In this document: piece by piece, positions 8,278 to 18,299 of the stretch
How positions within the stretch are numbered: the stretch's first letter is position 1
Layout of the letters: each line of letters opens with the position of its first letter
Assembly: GCF_000813845.1 (NCBI RefSeq)
Contig: NZ_JWTB01000014.1
Location: 168,876-232,875 of the forward strand
Direction of reading: 5' to 3'
DNA: 64,000 nt
Source of the DNA: Pseudarthrobacter phenanthrenivorans
GTDB lineage: Bacteria > Actinomycetota > Actinomycetes > Actinomycetales > Micrococcaceae
Made by a program: the position numbers and the translations under genes
Notes under the pieces: model-generated
Databases searched by the model: none
The model's input: only the letters and a program-made list of their open reading frames with translations
What the model was told of the DNA's origin: nothing

Positions 8278-9480
8278 TCAGGCCTCGGCCGCGGCAGCCC
8301 GGACCTGGGCCTTGTCATGCTCCGCGTGGGCGTTGCGCAGCAGGGCCATGAATTCGGTTTCGTTGCGGATCAGCCGCTTGTACTTCTCGGGGAGCTTGCG
8401 GATCTGGCCTTCCTCCCGGCACATCTTGGCGAAGATCTTGTCGCGTTCGGCCATGTCCGTCTCATAGTTGAGATCCAGGTATTCGGTGGCATGCCGCTTT
8501 GCCCCGGACACCGCGTTCTTGGCCTTGCCCTTCGGGCTGAAGAGGGACGCCAGGATGGTCACCACCAGCACGCCCAGGATCACGGACAGCGACACGGCCG
8601 TGCTGACTTCCACAACGTTGACGTGCTCGCCGTCGTTGATGAACGGAAGCGTGTTCTCATGCAGCGCGTGCAGGATGAGCTTCACGCCAATGAAACCCAG
8701 GATCGCCGCCAGGCCGTACGAGAGGAAGATCAGCCGGTCCAGCAGGCCGTCGATCAGGAAGAACAGCTGGCGCAGGCCCATCAGGGAGAACGCCGTGGCG
8801 GTGAAGACGACGAACACGTTCTGGGTCAGCCCGAAGATCGCCGGGATGGAGTCCAGGGCGAACAGGATGTCGGTGCCGCCGATGGCCACCATCACCAGCA
8901 GCATGGGCGTCAGGACCCGCTTGCCGTTCTCCACGGTGAAGAGCTTGTCGCCGTCGTAGTGCTCCGACGCCGGCAGCAGCTTCTTGGCGAGCCGGACCAC
9001 CAGGCCGTCGGAGTCGTCGTCGTGGTCGTCCGGCTTGAGCAGGTTGCCGGCCGTGACCAGCAGGATGAGCCCGAAGATGTAGAACACCCAGGCGAAACTG
9101 TTGATCAGGGCTGCGCCCAGGAAGATGAATGCCGTGCGGGCGATCAGGGAGAACACGATGCCGAACAGCAGTACCTTCTGCTGGTCGGCGCGGGGCACCT
9201 TGAAGCTGGCCATGATGATGAGGAACACGAAGAGGTTGTCGACGGACAGGGCCTTCTCCGTGACATAGCCGGCGAAGTATTCCGTGCCCATGTCCGAGCC
9301 GCCCAACAGCAGCACCCCCAACCCGAACAGCAACGCGATGCCCACGTAGATGGCGGACCAGGCTGCGGATTCCTTGAGCGTGGGCGTGTGCGCCTTGCGG
9401 ACATGGAAGAAGAAATCGAAGGCCAGCAGCCCCACGATTCCCGCAATGGTCAGGGTCCAGACATACGCAGGTACTTCCAC
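8278..9480 (-). CDS. TerC-family integral membrane protein
   Basis: A 400-residue polytopic protein of the TerC/Alx family, implicated elsewhere in tellurite resistance and manganese export. Acidic residues within the membrane segments are conserved, for example TEKALSVDNLFVF and GGTDILFALDSIPAIF, characteristic of the family. About seven to nine membrane spans are visible, followed by a charged cytoplasmic tail from about residue 335 (SPKGKAKNAVSG onward to an Ala-rich end), which is longer than in minimal family members. It converges on the aldolase gene with one base between stop codons. Its physiological substrate here is unknown. Confidence 0.88.
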   Translation of the reverse strand: MEVPAYVWTLTIAGIVGLLAFDFFFHVRKAHTPTLKESAAWSAIYVGIALLFGLGVLLLGGSDMGTEYFAGYVTEKALSVDNLFVFLIIMASFKVPRADQQKVLLFGIVFSLIARTAFIFLGAALINSFAWVFYIFGLILLVTAGNLLKPDDHDDDSDGLVVRLAKKLLPASEHYDGDKLFTVENGKRVLTPMLLVMVAIGGTDILFALDSIPAIFGLTQNVFVVFTATAFSLMGLRQLFFLIDGLLDRLIFLSYGLAAILGFIGVKLILHALHENTLPFINDGEHVNVVEVSTAVSLSVILGVLVVTILASLFSPKGKAKNAVSGAKRHATEYLDLNYETDMAERDKIFAKMCREEGQIRKLPEKYKRLIRNETEFMALLRNAHAEHDKAQVRAAAAEA

Positions 9481-9515
9481 CCGGGGGCCTTTCGTTGGAG
9501 GTCCTCCCAGCCTAC

Positions 9516-11255
9516 CTAAGCAGGCTTCAGGAGTTTGTTCTCCACCACGGCGGACCGGGACAGCGTCTTGTACCCCTCCTGTTCAAAGAGCACCGTGATG
9601 ACGTCGTCTTCGTGCCGCATCACCAGCCCGGGACCCCATTCCTTGTGCACCACTGCGGACTGCAGCGGGAACGGCTCGTCCGCTGCGGAAGCCGGGCCGC
9701 CGCCGTCGGACGTCCTGCCGCCCTTCGTCCTGCCTGCCTGCTTCTTGTCCTGCTTCTTCGTCCCGGCCTTGTCCTTGCCACCTGCTGTTGGCTGCGCGTG
9801 TGCGGCAGCCGCCGCGCATCCGTCACAGTTTCCACAGGGCTCCGGCAGGTCCTCGCCGAAGTAGCCCAGCAGGAACTGACGCCGGCAGCCGTCGGTCTCC
9901 GCGTACGCACGCATCATGGTGAGCCGGGACTGGTCCACGCGCTGCCTCGCCTCGGCCAGTTCGACGGCGTCCCCCACCAGGGCGGGCAGCTTGGCTTTGG
10001 AGGTGAGCCGGATGCCCCGCTTGCCCGTGCTGACGGCGCCGATCTCTTCAAGCTGGTTGACCAGGCCGGTGATGCGCCGGGCCGGAAGGCCGGTGAGCTC
10101 CGCCAGGGACGATTTCGGGGCCGGGGCCTTGGCGGCCTTGAGGATCTTCAGGACGGCCAGCAGCGAATCGGGGTCGGGGGAGTGGGTGCTGAAGAACTTG
10201 CGCAGGCCCAGGTCCTCCGAACGGTAATGCAGGACGGCGGCCGCGGGGGCTCCGTCCCGGCCCGCCCTGCCGATCTCCTGGTAGTAGGCATCCAGCGACT
10301 CGGGGATGTCGGCGTGGACAACGAACCGTACGTTCGGCTTGTCGATGCCCATCCCGAATGCGGTGGTGGCCACCACGACGTCCAGTTCGTCGGCCAGGAA
10401 CATGTCGTGGATGCGCTCGCGGTCCCCGGCGGACCGGCCCGCATGGTAGGCCTCGGTGCGCAGCCCCTCCTTGGCCAGCTTGGCTGCGTATTTCTCCGTA
10501 TCCTTCCGGGTGGCGGCATAAAGCAGCCCCGGGCCGCTCCTGGCCAGATCCGCCACCTGTGCCAGCACGGCCTTGCGCTTGCCCTTGTCCTCGTGGTGCC
10601 GGACCACGTCAAGGCTGATGTTCGGCCGGTCAAAGCCGTGCACCAGGACCAGGGGGTCCTTCATGTCCAGCCGCTCCATGATTTCGTCCCGTACCGGCGG
10701 GGAGGCCGTGGCGGTCAGCGCGGCGACGGGCGGGTTCCCCAGCCGCTCCCGGACATTGCCAAGGGCCAGGTAGTCCGGACGGAAATCGTGGCCCCAGGAT
10801 GAGACGCAGTGTGCCTCATCCACCACGAACAGCGAGATGTCCAGGGCTTTGATCCGGTCCACCGTCGACTCTTTGGCCAGCTGCTCAGGGGCGAGGAACA
10901 GGAAGACCGCTGAGCCCTGCTCGGCAGCCCGCCAGGACGCTTCGACGTCGGCATCACTGTGTGAGGAGTTGATGGCCACCGCCGCGCCCGGGCCAAGGAC
11001 GTGGGACAGGCCGTCCAGCTGGTCCTCCTGGAGGGCAATCAGCGGCGACACCACGACGGCGGGACGTCCGGTCTTCCGGTGCAGGTGCAGGGCCGCCACC
11101 TGGTAGATCGCGGACTTGCCGTACCCGGTGGGCATCACGGCCAGGACGTCGCGTCCCTGGGCAAGGGCCGCCATGCCCGCCAGTTGGCCGTCCCTCAGGT
11201 GGGGCAGGGAAAAGGGTGACTCAGCAAGGGCCCGGAGGGCTGGTTCGTCGGACAT
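9516..11255 (-). CDS. recQ: RecQ-family ATP-dependent DNA helicase
   Basis: A 579-residue 3'-5' DNA helicase for recombination and fork repair. Walker A is MPTGYGKS (42-49), the DEAH box is in [19 protein letters not shown] (146-149 for DEAH), and motif VI lies in [11 protein letters not shown]. The RecQ zinc-binding cysteines are in [13 protein letters not shown] and CGNCDGC (about 430-455). A Lys/Gly-rich linker then leads to a short C-terminal domain ([18 protein letters not shown]). There is no HRDC domain, so this is a short actinobacterial form. ATG 11255 starts just before the conserved core; GTG 11345 would add 30 unconserved residues. Neither start has a clear Shine-Dalgarno. Confidence 0.9.
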   Translation of the reverse strand: MSDEPALRALAESPFSLPHLRDGQLAGMAALAQGRDVLAVMPTGYGKSAIYQVAALHLHRKTGRPAVVVSPLIALQEDQLDGLSHVLGPGAAVAINSSHSDADVEASWRAAEQGSAVFLFLAPEQLAKESTVDRIKALDISLFVVDEAHCVSSWGHDFRPDYLALGNVRERLGNPPVAALTATASPPVRDEIMERLDMKDPLVLVHGFDRPNISLDVVRHHEDKGKRKAVLAQVADLARSGPGLLYAATRKDTEKYAAKLAKEGLRTEAYHAGRSAGDRERIHDMFLADELDVVVATTAFGMGIDKPNVRFVVHADIPESLDAYYQEIGRAGRDGAPAAAVLHYRSEDLGLRKFFSTHSPDPDSLLAVLKILKAAKAPAPKSSLAELTGLPARRITGLVNQLEEIGAVSTGKRGIRLTSKAKLPALVGDAVELAEARQRVDQSRLTMMRAYAETDGCRRQFLLGYFGEDLPEPCGNCDGCAAAAAHAQPTAGGKDKAGTKKQDKKQAGRTKGGRTSDGGGPASAADEPFPLQSAVVHKEWGPGLVMRHEDDVITVLFEQEGYKTLSRSAVVENKLLKPA

Positions 11256-11431
11256 AGGAAAGTGCTCCGCGCAGAAAGAAACAGCGGCCGCTTGCTTCAG
11301 CCGTGCCCACCAGCCTACGCCAGCCCCGGCCGCCGTCGTAGACACCGGCGCGCGGCGAATGCACCCGCCGTGTCCACAAACCCGGCCTGGAGCCGGGGCT
11401 GCCCGGCTGCCTTGACCAGGCCGGCTAGGGG

Positions 11432-12406
<975 letters not shown>

Positions 12407-12706
12407 GCCGTTTCTCCTCAAGGTCGAACCTGATGTCGAACCGGCCGGCCGGTGTCCATGGCCGGGCCGGTGCAGCGTACGCCACTATAAGCGCATACCC
12501 TCCGGATTGCGCCTGAAACTGGGGGCTGTTACCCCTAGACCGCCATGGGGGCCGTGCCTAGACTGGGCGAATCCCCAACCCGGGAACCGATACCTGACCA
12601 CCGGATACGGCAGGAAAACCCTTGGACCAGCGCAGTTCCCGCGCGGGATGTCCCACCTACCAAGATCACGGCCGTCCCACCGGACGCCTGACTACAGGAG
12701 CGATAG
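12407..12706. promoter_or_regulatory. Divergent intergenic region between aldo/keto reductase and formaldehyde dehydrogenase
   Basis: About 300 bases without a gene. On the minus strand TATAGT (12484-12489) is a good -10 candidate for the aldo/keto reductase, with no convincing -35. On the plus strand TAGACT (12559-12564) is a candidate -10 for the dehydrogenase; a related TAGACC lies 23 bases before it. That start would leave an mRNA leader of roughly 140 bases before ATG 12707. I see no riboswitch-like or operator-like structure that I can defend. Confidence 0.35.
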
Positions 12707-13918
12707 ATGACAGGGAACAAAGCCGTTGCCTATAAGGAAGCCGGCAAGGTAGAAGTAATCGACATTGACTACCCAACGTTCGAGCTCAAGGATGGGCCCG
12801 GGGTTAATCCCGCCAACGTTGGACGCCCGGTCAACCACGGGGTAATCCTCAAAACGGTGGCCACGAACATCTGCGGCTCGGACCAGCACATGGTCCGCGG
12901 CCGCACCACCGCCCCACCCAACCTGGTGCTTGGCCATGAGATCACCGGCGAAGTGGTGGAGGTGGGCCGCGACGTTGAATTCATCAAAGTGGGCGACCTC
13001 TGCTCGGTGCCCTTCAACATCGCCTGCGGCCGCTGCAGGAACTGCAAGGAACGCAAGACGGGCATCTGCCTGAACGTGAACCCGGACCGGCCCGGCAGCG
13101 CCTACGGCTACGTGGACATGGGCGGCTGGGTTGGCGGCCAGGCGAACTATGTCCTGGTGCCTTACGCGGACTGGAACCTGTTGAAGTTCCCGGACAAGGA
13201 CCGGGCCATGGAGAAGATCCTGGACCTGGCCATGCTCTCGGACATCTTCCCCACCGGTTTCCACGGCGCGGTCACGGCCGGCGTGGGCGTAGGTTCCACC
13301 GTTTACGTGGCCGGAGCCGGTCCCGTGGGCCTCGCAGCGGCCACCAGCGCACACCTGCTGGGTGCCGCCGTCGTCATTGTTGGCGACATGAACGACGGCA
13401 GGCTGGCGCAGGCCCGCAGCTTCGGCTGCGAAACCGTGGACCTGACCCAGGGTGATCCGAAGGACCAGATCGAGCAGATCCTGGGCGTGCCCGAGGTGGA
13501 CTGCGCCGTGGACGCGGTGGGCTTCGAAGCGCGCGGCCATGGCAAGGGAGCGCAGGAAGCACCCGCGACCGTGCTGAACACGCTGATGGACATCACCGCG
13601 GCGGGCGGGGCGCTGGGCATCCCCGGCCTGTACGTGACAGGTGATCCGGGCGGCATTGACGAGGCAGCCAAGAAGGGGTCGCTAAGCCTGAGCCTCGGCA
13701 CCGGCTGGGCGAAGTCGCTGAGCTTCACCACGGGCCAGTGTCCGGTGATGAAGTACAACCGTCAGCTGATGATGGCCATCCTCAACGACCGGGTCAACAT
13801 CGCCAAGAATGTCAATGCGAAGGCGATTCCGCTGGAGGAGGCGCCCAAGGGCTACGCCGAGTTCGACGCCGGCGCGGCCACGAAGTACGTCCTCAATCCC
13901 AACGGCTACCTCAGCTGA
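12707..13918 (+). CDS. fdhA: Glutathione-independent formaldehyde dehydrogenase (zinc, NAD)
   Basis: A 403-residue medium-chain alcohol dehydrogenase of the FdhA/formaldehyde dismutase branch, oxidising formaldehyde to formate with tightly bound NAD. Catalytic zinc ligands are Cys56 (NICGSDQHMVRGRT) and His77 (LGHEIT). Structural zinc cysteines are 107, 110, 113 and 121 (ACGRCRNCKERKTGIC). The insertion around 125-145 (GSAYGYVDMGGWVGGQANYV) is specific to this branch, and the length is normal for it. The Rossmann motif is GAGPVGLAAA. AGGAG precedes the ATG. It stands alone and probably serves formaldehyde detoxification. Confidence 0.92.
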   Translation: MTGNKAVAYKEAGKVEVIDIDYPTFELKDGPGVNPANVGRPVNHGVILKTVATNICGSDQHMVRGRTTAPPNLVLGHEITGEVVEVGRDVEFIKVGDLCSVPFNIACGRCRNCKERKTGICLNVNPDRPGSAYGYVDMGGWVGGQANYVLVPYADWNLLKFPDKDRAMEKILDLAMLSDIFPTGFHGAVTAGVGVGSTVYVAGAGPVGLAAATSAHLLGAAVVIVGDMNDGRLAQARSFGCETVDLTQGDPKDQIEQILGVPEVDCAVDAVGFEARGHGKGAQEAPATVLNTLMDITAAGGALGIPGLYVTGDPGGIDEAAKKGSLSLSLGTGWAKSLSFTTGQCPVMKYNRQLMMAILNDRVNIAKNVNAKAIPLEEAPKGYAEFDAGAATKYVLNPNGYLS

Positions 13919-14030
13919 CGGGACGGCGGACGGAGACGCCCCCAGGGAACCGCGTTTGCGGAAATAAGGGCTGCCCGGGCCGGGTTAGGCTTGGCACGGG
14001 CAGCACCAACCGCTAACAAAGGAGTACCCC

Positions 14031-14384
14031 TTGAGTGACATCACCGTCCGCCACAACCCCGGGCGCGAGCGCTTCGAGATCCTGGACGCCGGCAACGTGA
14101 TCGGCAAGGCGGCCTACAAGGAATACGACGGCGGGGAGTCGCCGCAGCGGATTTTCTACCACACGGTCATCAACGAGGAATACGGCGGGCAGGGCCTGGC
14201 CGGCCAGCTCGCCACGGCTGCCTTGGACAGCACGGTCGAGTCCGGCAGCCGCATTGCGCCGGTGTGCCCGTTCATCAAGAAGTTCCTGGCCAAGCACCCG
14301 GAATACTCGGCCAGCGTTGTCGCCGTCACCCCGGCCCACCTCGAATTCCTGGAGGGCGCGCTGGCTGCCCGGACCCGCGCCTAG
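14031..14384 (+). CDS. Small GNAT-fold N-acetyltransferase (YjdJ/GCN5-related)
   Basis: A 117-residue protein of the short GNAT group (COG2388-like), which keeps only the acetyl-CoA-binding core. The motif EEYGGQGLAGQLATAALD (about 50-67) is motif A, followed by RIAPVCPFIKKFLAKHPEY, whose Cys-Pro-Phe-x-x-x-Phe-x-x-x-His-Pro-Glu pattern is the hallmark of this family. The start is TTG 14031 with AAAGGAG seven bases ahead. TAGGCT at about 13985 could be its -10. Acceptor substrate is unknown for the family; no operon partners. Confidence 0.85.
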   Translation: MSDITVRHNPGRERFEILDAGNVIGKAAYKEYDGGESPQRIFYHTVINEEYGGQGLAGQLATAALDSTVESGSRIAPVCPFIKKFLAKHPEYSASVVAVTPAHLEFLEGALAARTRA

Positions 14385-14626
14385 AACCGCATCCGACGCG
14401 CAGAATGGTTTTCGAGGCGCACATTTCCTGGCGCGCCCGGAATATGGTGCGCGTGAATCGATACGCGCGTCGAGGAGTTGCTTGCGTGTCGTGAAGACCA
14501 CCGCGGAACACCCCGCAAGCCTTCAGGAAGCTCCCAACCTCCGGTGATTTAATCAGCATCTGTCAGCGCGGCTCAACGCCGGGCTGACGTTGCTTGTGAT
14601 TGCCGAAGCGGGACAGGAGCCCTTGT

Positions 14627-15562
14627 ATGTCCGTGCACCCCGTGGTGCCTAAACCAGGCCGCGGTGCCCCGCAGCCCGCGCCTGGCAAGCCACCGTCCAG
14701 CAGGCGGGAGGGCCACGGGCGGCTGCTTTTCCTGGCCCTGGCCGTGGTGCTGGTCATCGTGGGCACCATCACCCTCGCAGTGGTGCGGTCCGAGCCGCCG
14801 ACGGGCACCGTTGCCCCCACCCAGCCGGCGGTACCCGCTGCGCCGGTGGCGGCAGCCCCGGCGACGTTGCAGGACAGCGTGGACAACATCCTCAGTGAGG
14901 CGGATGAATACCGCATCGGGCTGGCGCTCGCCGACGTGTCCGGCGGAGCGGAACGGACATTCGGGGACCAGGACACCTTTACCGCGGCCAGCACGGCGAA
15001 GATCCTGACGGCCGCTGCCTACTACCACCTGGTGGAGAACGGGCAGGCGAGCCTGGATGAACCCATGGGGGACTATGACGCCGCCTTCCAGCTCAAGGCC
15101 ATGGTCAATGACAGCAACAATGATTCCTGGCTGCTGCTCATGGACGCCGTAGGCTACCCGCAGCTGATTGCCTACGCGGACTCGATCGGCGTCACGTACG
15201 ACCCCGAACAGAACCTGCTGACCGCCGCCGACATGGCCCTGATCCTGAAGAAGCTGTACGCCGGGGAGCTCCTGGATGGGGACCACACCCAGCAGCTGCT
15301 CAGCTATATGCAGGACACCAACAACGAGGACCTCATTCCTGCCGGGTCGCGGTCCGGAGTGGATGTGCACCACAAGTACGGGGAAGTCTCCGGTGAGCTG
15401 CACGATGCCGCCCTGCTTAGCTACCGCGGTTCCACCTTTGCGCTGGTGATCTACACGGAGAACCGCGAGGGCGTTGCCGACGACGGCCAGGCCCAGGTGA
15501 TCCGGGACCTGACCCGGGCGGTGGAGGACGCCCTCTTCCCGGTGGGGCTGGCGAGCAAGTAG
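14627..15562 (+). CDS. Membrane-anchored serine hydrolase of the class A beta-lactamase fold
   Basis: A 311-residue protein with a Pro-rich cytoplasmic N-terminus, one membrane segment (LLFLALAVVLVIVGTITLAVV, about 37-57) and an extracytoplasmic domain. That domain has the active-site pattern Ser-Thr-Ala-Lys (AASTAKILTAAAYYHL), an SxN-type element in NDSNNDSWLLL, and HKYG in place of the canonical KTG. The pattern fits penicillin-binding or beta-lactamase-like serine hydrolases, but the KTG change makes true beta-lactamase activity doubtful. ATG 14627 has ACAGGAG at seven bases. A role in cell-wall metabolism is possible; unproven. Confidence 0.78.
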   Translation: MSVHPVVPKPGRGAPQPAPGKPPSSRREGHGRLLFLALAVVLVIVGTITLAVVRSEPPTGTVAPTQPAVPAAPVAAAPATLQDSVDNILSEADEYRIGLALADVSGGAERTFGDQDTFTAASTAKILTAAAYYHLVENGQASLDEPMGDYDAAFQLKAMVNDSNNDSWLLLMDAVGYPQLIAYADSIGVTYDPEQNLLTAADMALILKKLYAGELLDGDHTQQLLSYMQDTNNEDLIPAGSRSGVDVHHKYGEVSGELHDAALLSYRGSTFALVIYTENREGVADDGQAQVIRDLTRAVEDALFPVGLASK

Positions 15563-15629
15563 CCAACACCGCGCCCCAAGGGGGTCTGCCAAGTCGCCCG
15601 CACCGGAAGCCATGCGCCAGACTGTTACC

Positions 15630-16991
15630 GTGAGCAACAAACCCCGGACTTCCCTGGCCGTCGCCGGCCTCAGCCTGGGCACGGCACTGAACCCGCTGAA
15701 CTCGTCCATGATCGCCGTTGCCCTGGTGGTCCTGCGCGCCGATTTTGGCCTCGACGTCGCTGCCGTGACCTGGGTTGTCACCTCGTTCTACCTGGCATCG
15801 GCCGCAGGGCAACCGGTCATGGGCCGGCTGGCGGACCGGTTCGGGCCCCGGCGGATGTTCCTGCTGGGCATGGGGCTGGTGGCCGTCACCTGCGCCCTGG
15901 CCCCGCTGGCGCCGAACTTCGCTCTGCTCTGTGTGGCGCGCGCGGTCATGGCGCTGGGCACCGCCACCGCCTATCCCAGCGCCGTGGTGATGGTGGGGGC
16001 GCTTGCGCACCAGGCCAAGGTGGACACCGCACGCCCGCTGGGGCGGCTGCAGATGGCCAACACGTCGGCGGCTGCGGTGGGGCCTGTCGTCGGCGGCCTG
16101 CTGGTGGGCCTGGTGGGCTGGGAGTCGCTGTTCCTGATCAACGTCCCCCTAGCGTTGGCGGCGCTGTTGATCGTCCGGCAGGCCGCACCGCCGGACAAAG
16201 TCAGGGAGCGCGGCAGCGTCGCAGAGCTGGTCCGCGATTCGGACGTTCCCGGCATCGCGGGATTCATCGGTGCGCTCCTGCTGGTCATGATGGCGGCGCT
16301 CAATGTGGCGCCGGCCTACCGCTGGTGGATGCTCGCTGGGGGTACCGTCATCGCGGCGCTGTTTGCCTGGCGGGAGCTGCGGTTTGCCAAGCCATTCCTG
16401 GACCTGCGGCTGCTGGGCGGGAACAGGCCGCTGATGCTGGTGTACCTGGCCTTCGCTGTGTTCAGCAGCGTCTACTATTTTGTCTTCTTCGGCCTCCCGC
16501 AGCTGCTGCAGGAAGCCGGTGGTTACGATCCCGGGGTGGTGGGCCTGCTGATGCTGCCCCTGGCGGGCATGTCCGTGGTGGCCACCCCGTGGGCCGTCTC
16601 CGCGATGGGGCGGTGGGGTGTCCGGCGGGTGCTGCTCACCGGCGTCGTGCTCCTGACCGTGGTGGCGGCACTCATGTGGCTCCTGACCGGGACACTGGCC
16701 ATCCCGGTGGTGGTGGTGCTGACGGCGCTGATGGGCATCCCGTACGGGACGGTGAGCATCGCCACGAACCAGGGCATGTTCGTCTCCACCCGGCCCCAGG
16801 AGCGCGGCGTTGCCGCCGGGATCTACCAGACCTGCCGCTACGTGGGGGCGATCACCGCAACCGTCATGATCGGTGTGTTTGCCGCCGGCGGGGTGCACCA
16901 GGACAGCTGGCTGCGGATGGTGCTGGCCATGCTGGTGCTGTGTGCCGTGACGTTCGGGATTTCCGTGTTCTGGCGGCAGCGGAAGGCGTAG
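15630..16991 (+). CDS. MFS drug-resistance-type exporter
   Basis: A 453-residue polytopic transporter. The first helices carry TALNPLNSSMIAVALVVL and WVVTSFYLASAAGQPVMGRLADRFGPRRMF, the arrangement of the DHA2 (EmrB/QacA) drug:proton antiporters. GTG 15630 is chosen over ATG 15612 because CAGACT lies exactly six bases before it, the leaderless spacing seen at many genes here, and no Shine-Dalgarno serves either start. No regulator adjoins it. Substrate unknown. Confidence 0.85.
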   Translation: MSNKPRTSLAVAGLSLGTALNPLNSSMIAVALVVLRADFGLDVAAVTWVVTSFYLASAAGQPVMGRLADRFGPRRMFLLGMGLVAVTCALAPLAPNFALLCVARAVMALGTATAYPSAVVMVGALAHQAKVDTARPLGRLQMANTSAAAVGPVVGGLLVGLVGWESLFLINVPLALAALLIVRQAAPPDKVRERGSVAELVRDSDVPGIAGFIGALLLVMMAALNVAPAYRWWMLAGGTVIAALFAWRELRFAKPFLDLRLLGGNRPLMLVYLAFAVFSSVYYFVFFGLPQLLQEAGGYDPGVVGLLMLPLAGMSVVATPWAVSAMGRWGVRRVLLTGVVLLTVVAALMWLLTGTLAIPVVVVLTALMGIPYGTVSIATNQGMFVSTRPQERGVAAGIYQTCRYVGAITATVMIGVFAAGGVHQDSWLRMVLAMLVLCAVTFGISVFWRQRKA

Positions 16992-17056
16992 CCGGCCCGG
17001 TGGAAGCATCCGGTGAACCCCTATGAAGCGTCCGGCGGGCGTGCCATGCTGGCCGG

Positions 17057-17800
17057 ATGGGAAACATGATGGCTCTGGGCAATGCCGCAACGTCCGTCCA
17101 GGCGTACGTCAGTGAACCGGCCGCGGCTCCCAGGGGCGGGCTTGTGGTGGTCCACGAAGTGTGGGGGCTTGTCCCGCAGACCAAGGATGTGGCGGACCGT
17201 TTTGCCGCGGAAGGCTACGTGGTGGTCGCACCGGACCTGCTGACCGGAGCCGGGGGAGTGCCGGATCTCAGCGGAGAGCTGCAGGCGGCTGCCTTTGATC
17301 CGCAGCAGCGCAGCGATGCCCAGCCGCGGCTGCGGAAACACATGGCACCGATCCGCGCACCGGAGTACGCCAAGCACGCGCTGGCCGCCCTCCGGGTGTG
17401 TTTCGACCATCTGGAAGGCCTGCCCGGACTGGCGGGGCGGGTGGCCGCGACCGGCTTCTGCCTGGGCGGCACCTACACCTTTTCCCTGGCGGTTGCCGAA
17501 CCCCGGCTGCGGGCCGCCGTTCCGTTCTACGGCCACGCTGACTTCAGGGACGCGGAGCTGCGCGCCATCAACTGCCCCGTCCTGGCCTTCTACGGCGGGC
17601 AGGACAGCGCCCTCATGGAGGAGCTGCCCGGGCTGAAGCGGCAGATGCGGGCTGCCGGGGTGGATTTCGAAGCCGTCGTGTATCCGGGAACCGGGCACGC
17701 CTTTTTCAACGACACCAACAGGTACACCTACAACGCTGAGGCCGCCGAAGACTCATGGAGGCGTACGCTCGCCTTCCTCGACCGGAACCTCAGCGTGTAG
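17057..17800 (+). CDS. Dienelactone hydrolase family protein
   Basis: A 247-residue alpha/beta hydrolase. The nucleophile is Cys135 in GFCLGGTYTF, with the acid Asp in FYGGQDSALM and His in PGTGHAFFNDTNRYTYN, the Cys-Asp-His triad of carboxymethylenebutenolidase. The N-terminal VVVHEVWGL has the Glu that activates the Cys in DLH. It may open lactone rings in aromatic degradation, but no catechol-pathway genes are nearby, so it could be a generalist. No Shine-Dalgarno; a CATGCT hexamer six bases before ATG suggests a leaderless start. It converges on the next gene. Confidence 0.85.
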   Translation: MGNMMALGNAATSVQAYVSEPAAAPRGGLVVVHEVWGLVPQTKDVADRFAAEGYVVVAPDLLTGAGGVPDLSGELQAAAFDPQQRSDAQPRLRKHMAPIRAPEYAKHALAALRVCFDHLEGLPGLAGRVAATGFCLGGTYTFSLAVAEPRLRAAVPFYGHADFRDAELRAINCPVLAFYGGQDSALMEELPGLKRQMRAAGVDFEAVVYPGTGHAFFNDTNRYTYNAEAAEDSWRRTLAFLDRNLSV

Positions 17801-17815
17801 GTGCCCGCCGGGCGG

Positions 17816-18202
17816 TCACGGGCAGCGGTACACCTCGTGGTTGTACCCGCGGCCGTCCCCGGCTTGCTGGCTGTCCTCCCGGTCCGTGCATCCGCCGGTG
17901 GTTTGCGCGTAATGCAGGCCCACTTCGATGGATACGCCGTCCTGCTCGAGGCTGTGGGAGCTCATGCGCGTCCGGGTGGTGGTTCCGTCGCCCGGATCTG
18001 TATCAACCCAGTTGCTGAAGGTGGAGCTGGAACGGATGCCGCTCGGAGTCAGGACCGTTTGGCACACCTCTTGATTGTCCTGGCAGCCGCTTGTCCGGTC
18101 GACGTCCGCGCCGCCGCTGCCCGCAGCCTGTGCGGGCGCCGCGACGGCTGCAGCAGCAAAGGCCAGGGCGGCGGCTAGAAGGGTGGTGCGCTTGGTGAAC
18201 AT
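17816..18202 (-). CDS. Small secreted protein of unknown function
   Basis: A 128-residue product with a clear Sec signal peptide (MFTKRTTLLAAALAFAAAAV, cleavage probably after APAQAA). The mature part has five Cys (two in SGCQDNQEVCQTV, one in TTGGCTDRED, and near the C-terminal end VYRCP), which may pair as disulphides, and a Ser/Thr-rich middle (SSSTFSNWVDTDPGDGTTTRT). ATG 18202 has AGGA upstream. I recognise no family. Confidence 0.62.
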   Translation of the reverse strand: MFTKRTTLLAAALAFAAAAVAAPAQAAGSGGADVDRTSGCQDNQEVCQTVLTPSGIRSSSTFSNWVDTDPGDGTTTRTRMSSHSLEQDGVSIEVGLHYAQTTGGCTDREDSQQAGDGRGYNHEVYRCP

Positions 18203-18299
18203 GGTCGTCCTGTCTGCCGGGTGGGGCTGCATGGTGCCTTAACTGTGTCGGTGACCCACGTCCTGCCCTAGGGCCATTGGTCCCCGGAGGCGGCTGCTG

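Noticed and set aside
8317..9519. 400-codon open frame on the plus strand, opposite the TerC gene
   Set aside because: It is the antisense shadow of a well-recognised membrane protein; the product is rich in His, Asp, Glu and Gln, as usual for reverse frames of GC-rich membrane genes, and has no domain pattern.
9495..10802. 435-codon plus-strand frame opposite recQ
   Set aside because: Antisense to helicase motifs; no recognisable domain and improbable composition.
14405..14494. Short frame ending MVRVNRYARRGVACVS, considered as a leader peptide
   Set aside because: No start signal and no attenuator structure relating it to the following gene; the resemblance to Arg/Cys-rich actinobacterial leader peptides is too weak.
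14562..14588. GTCAGC...GCTGAC inverted repeat before the serine hydrolase
   Set aside because: Only six-base arms in GC-rich sequence, within chance expectation.
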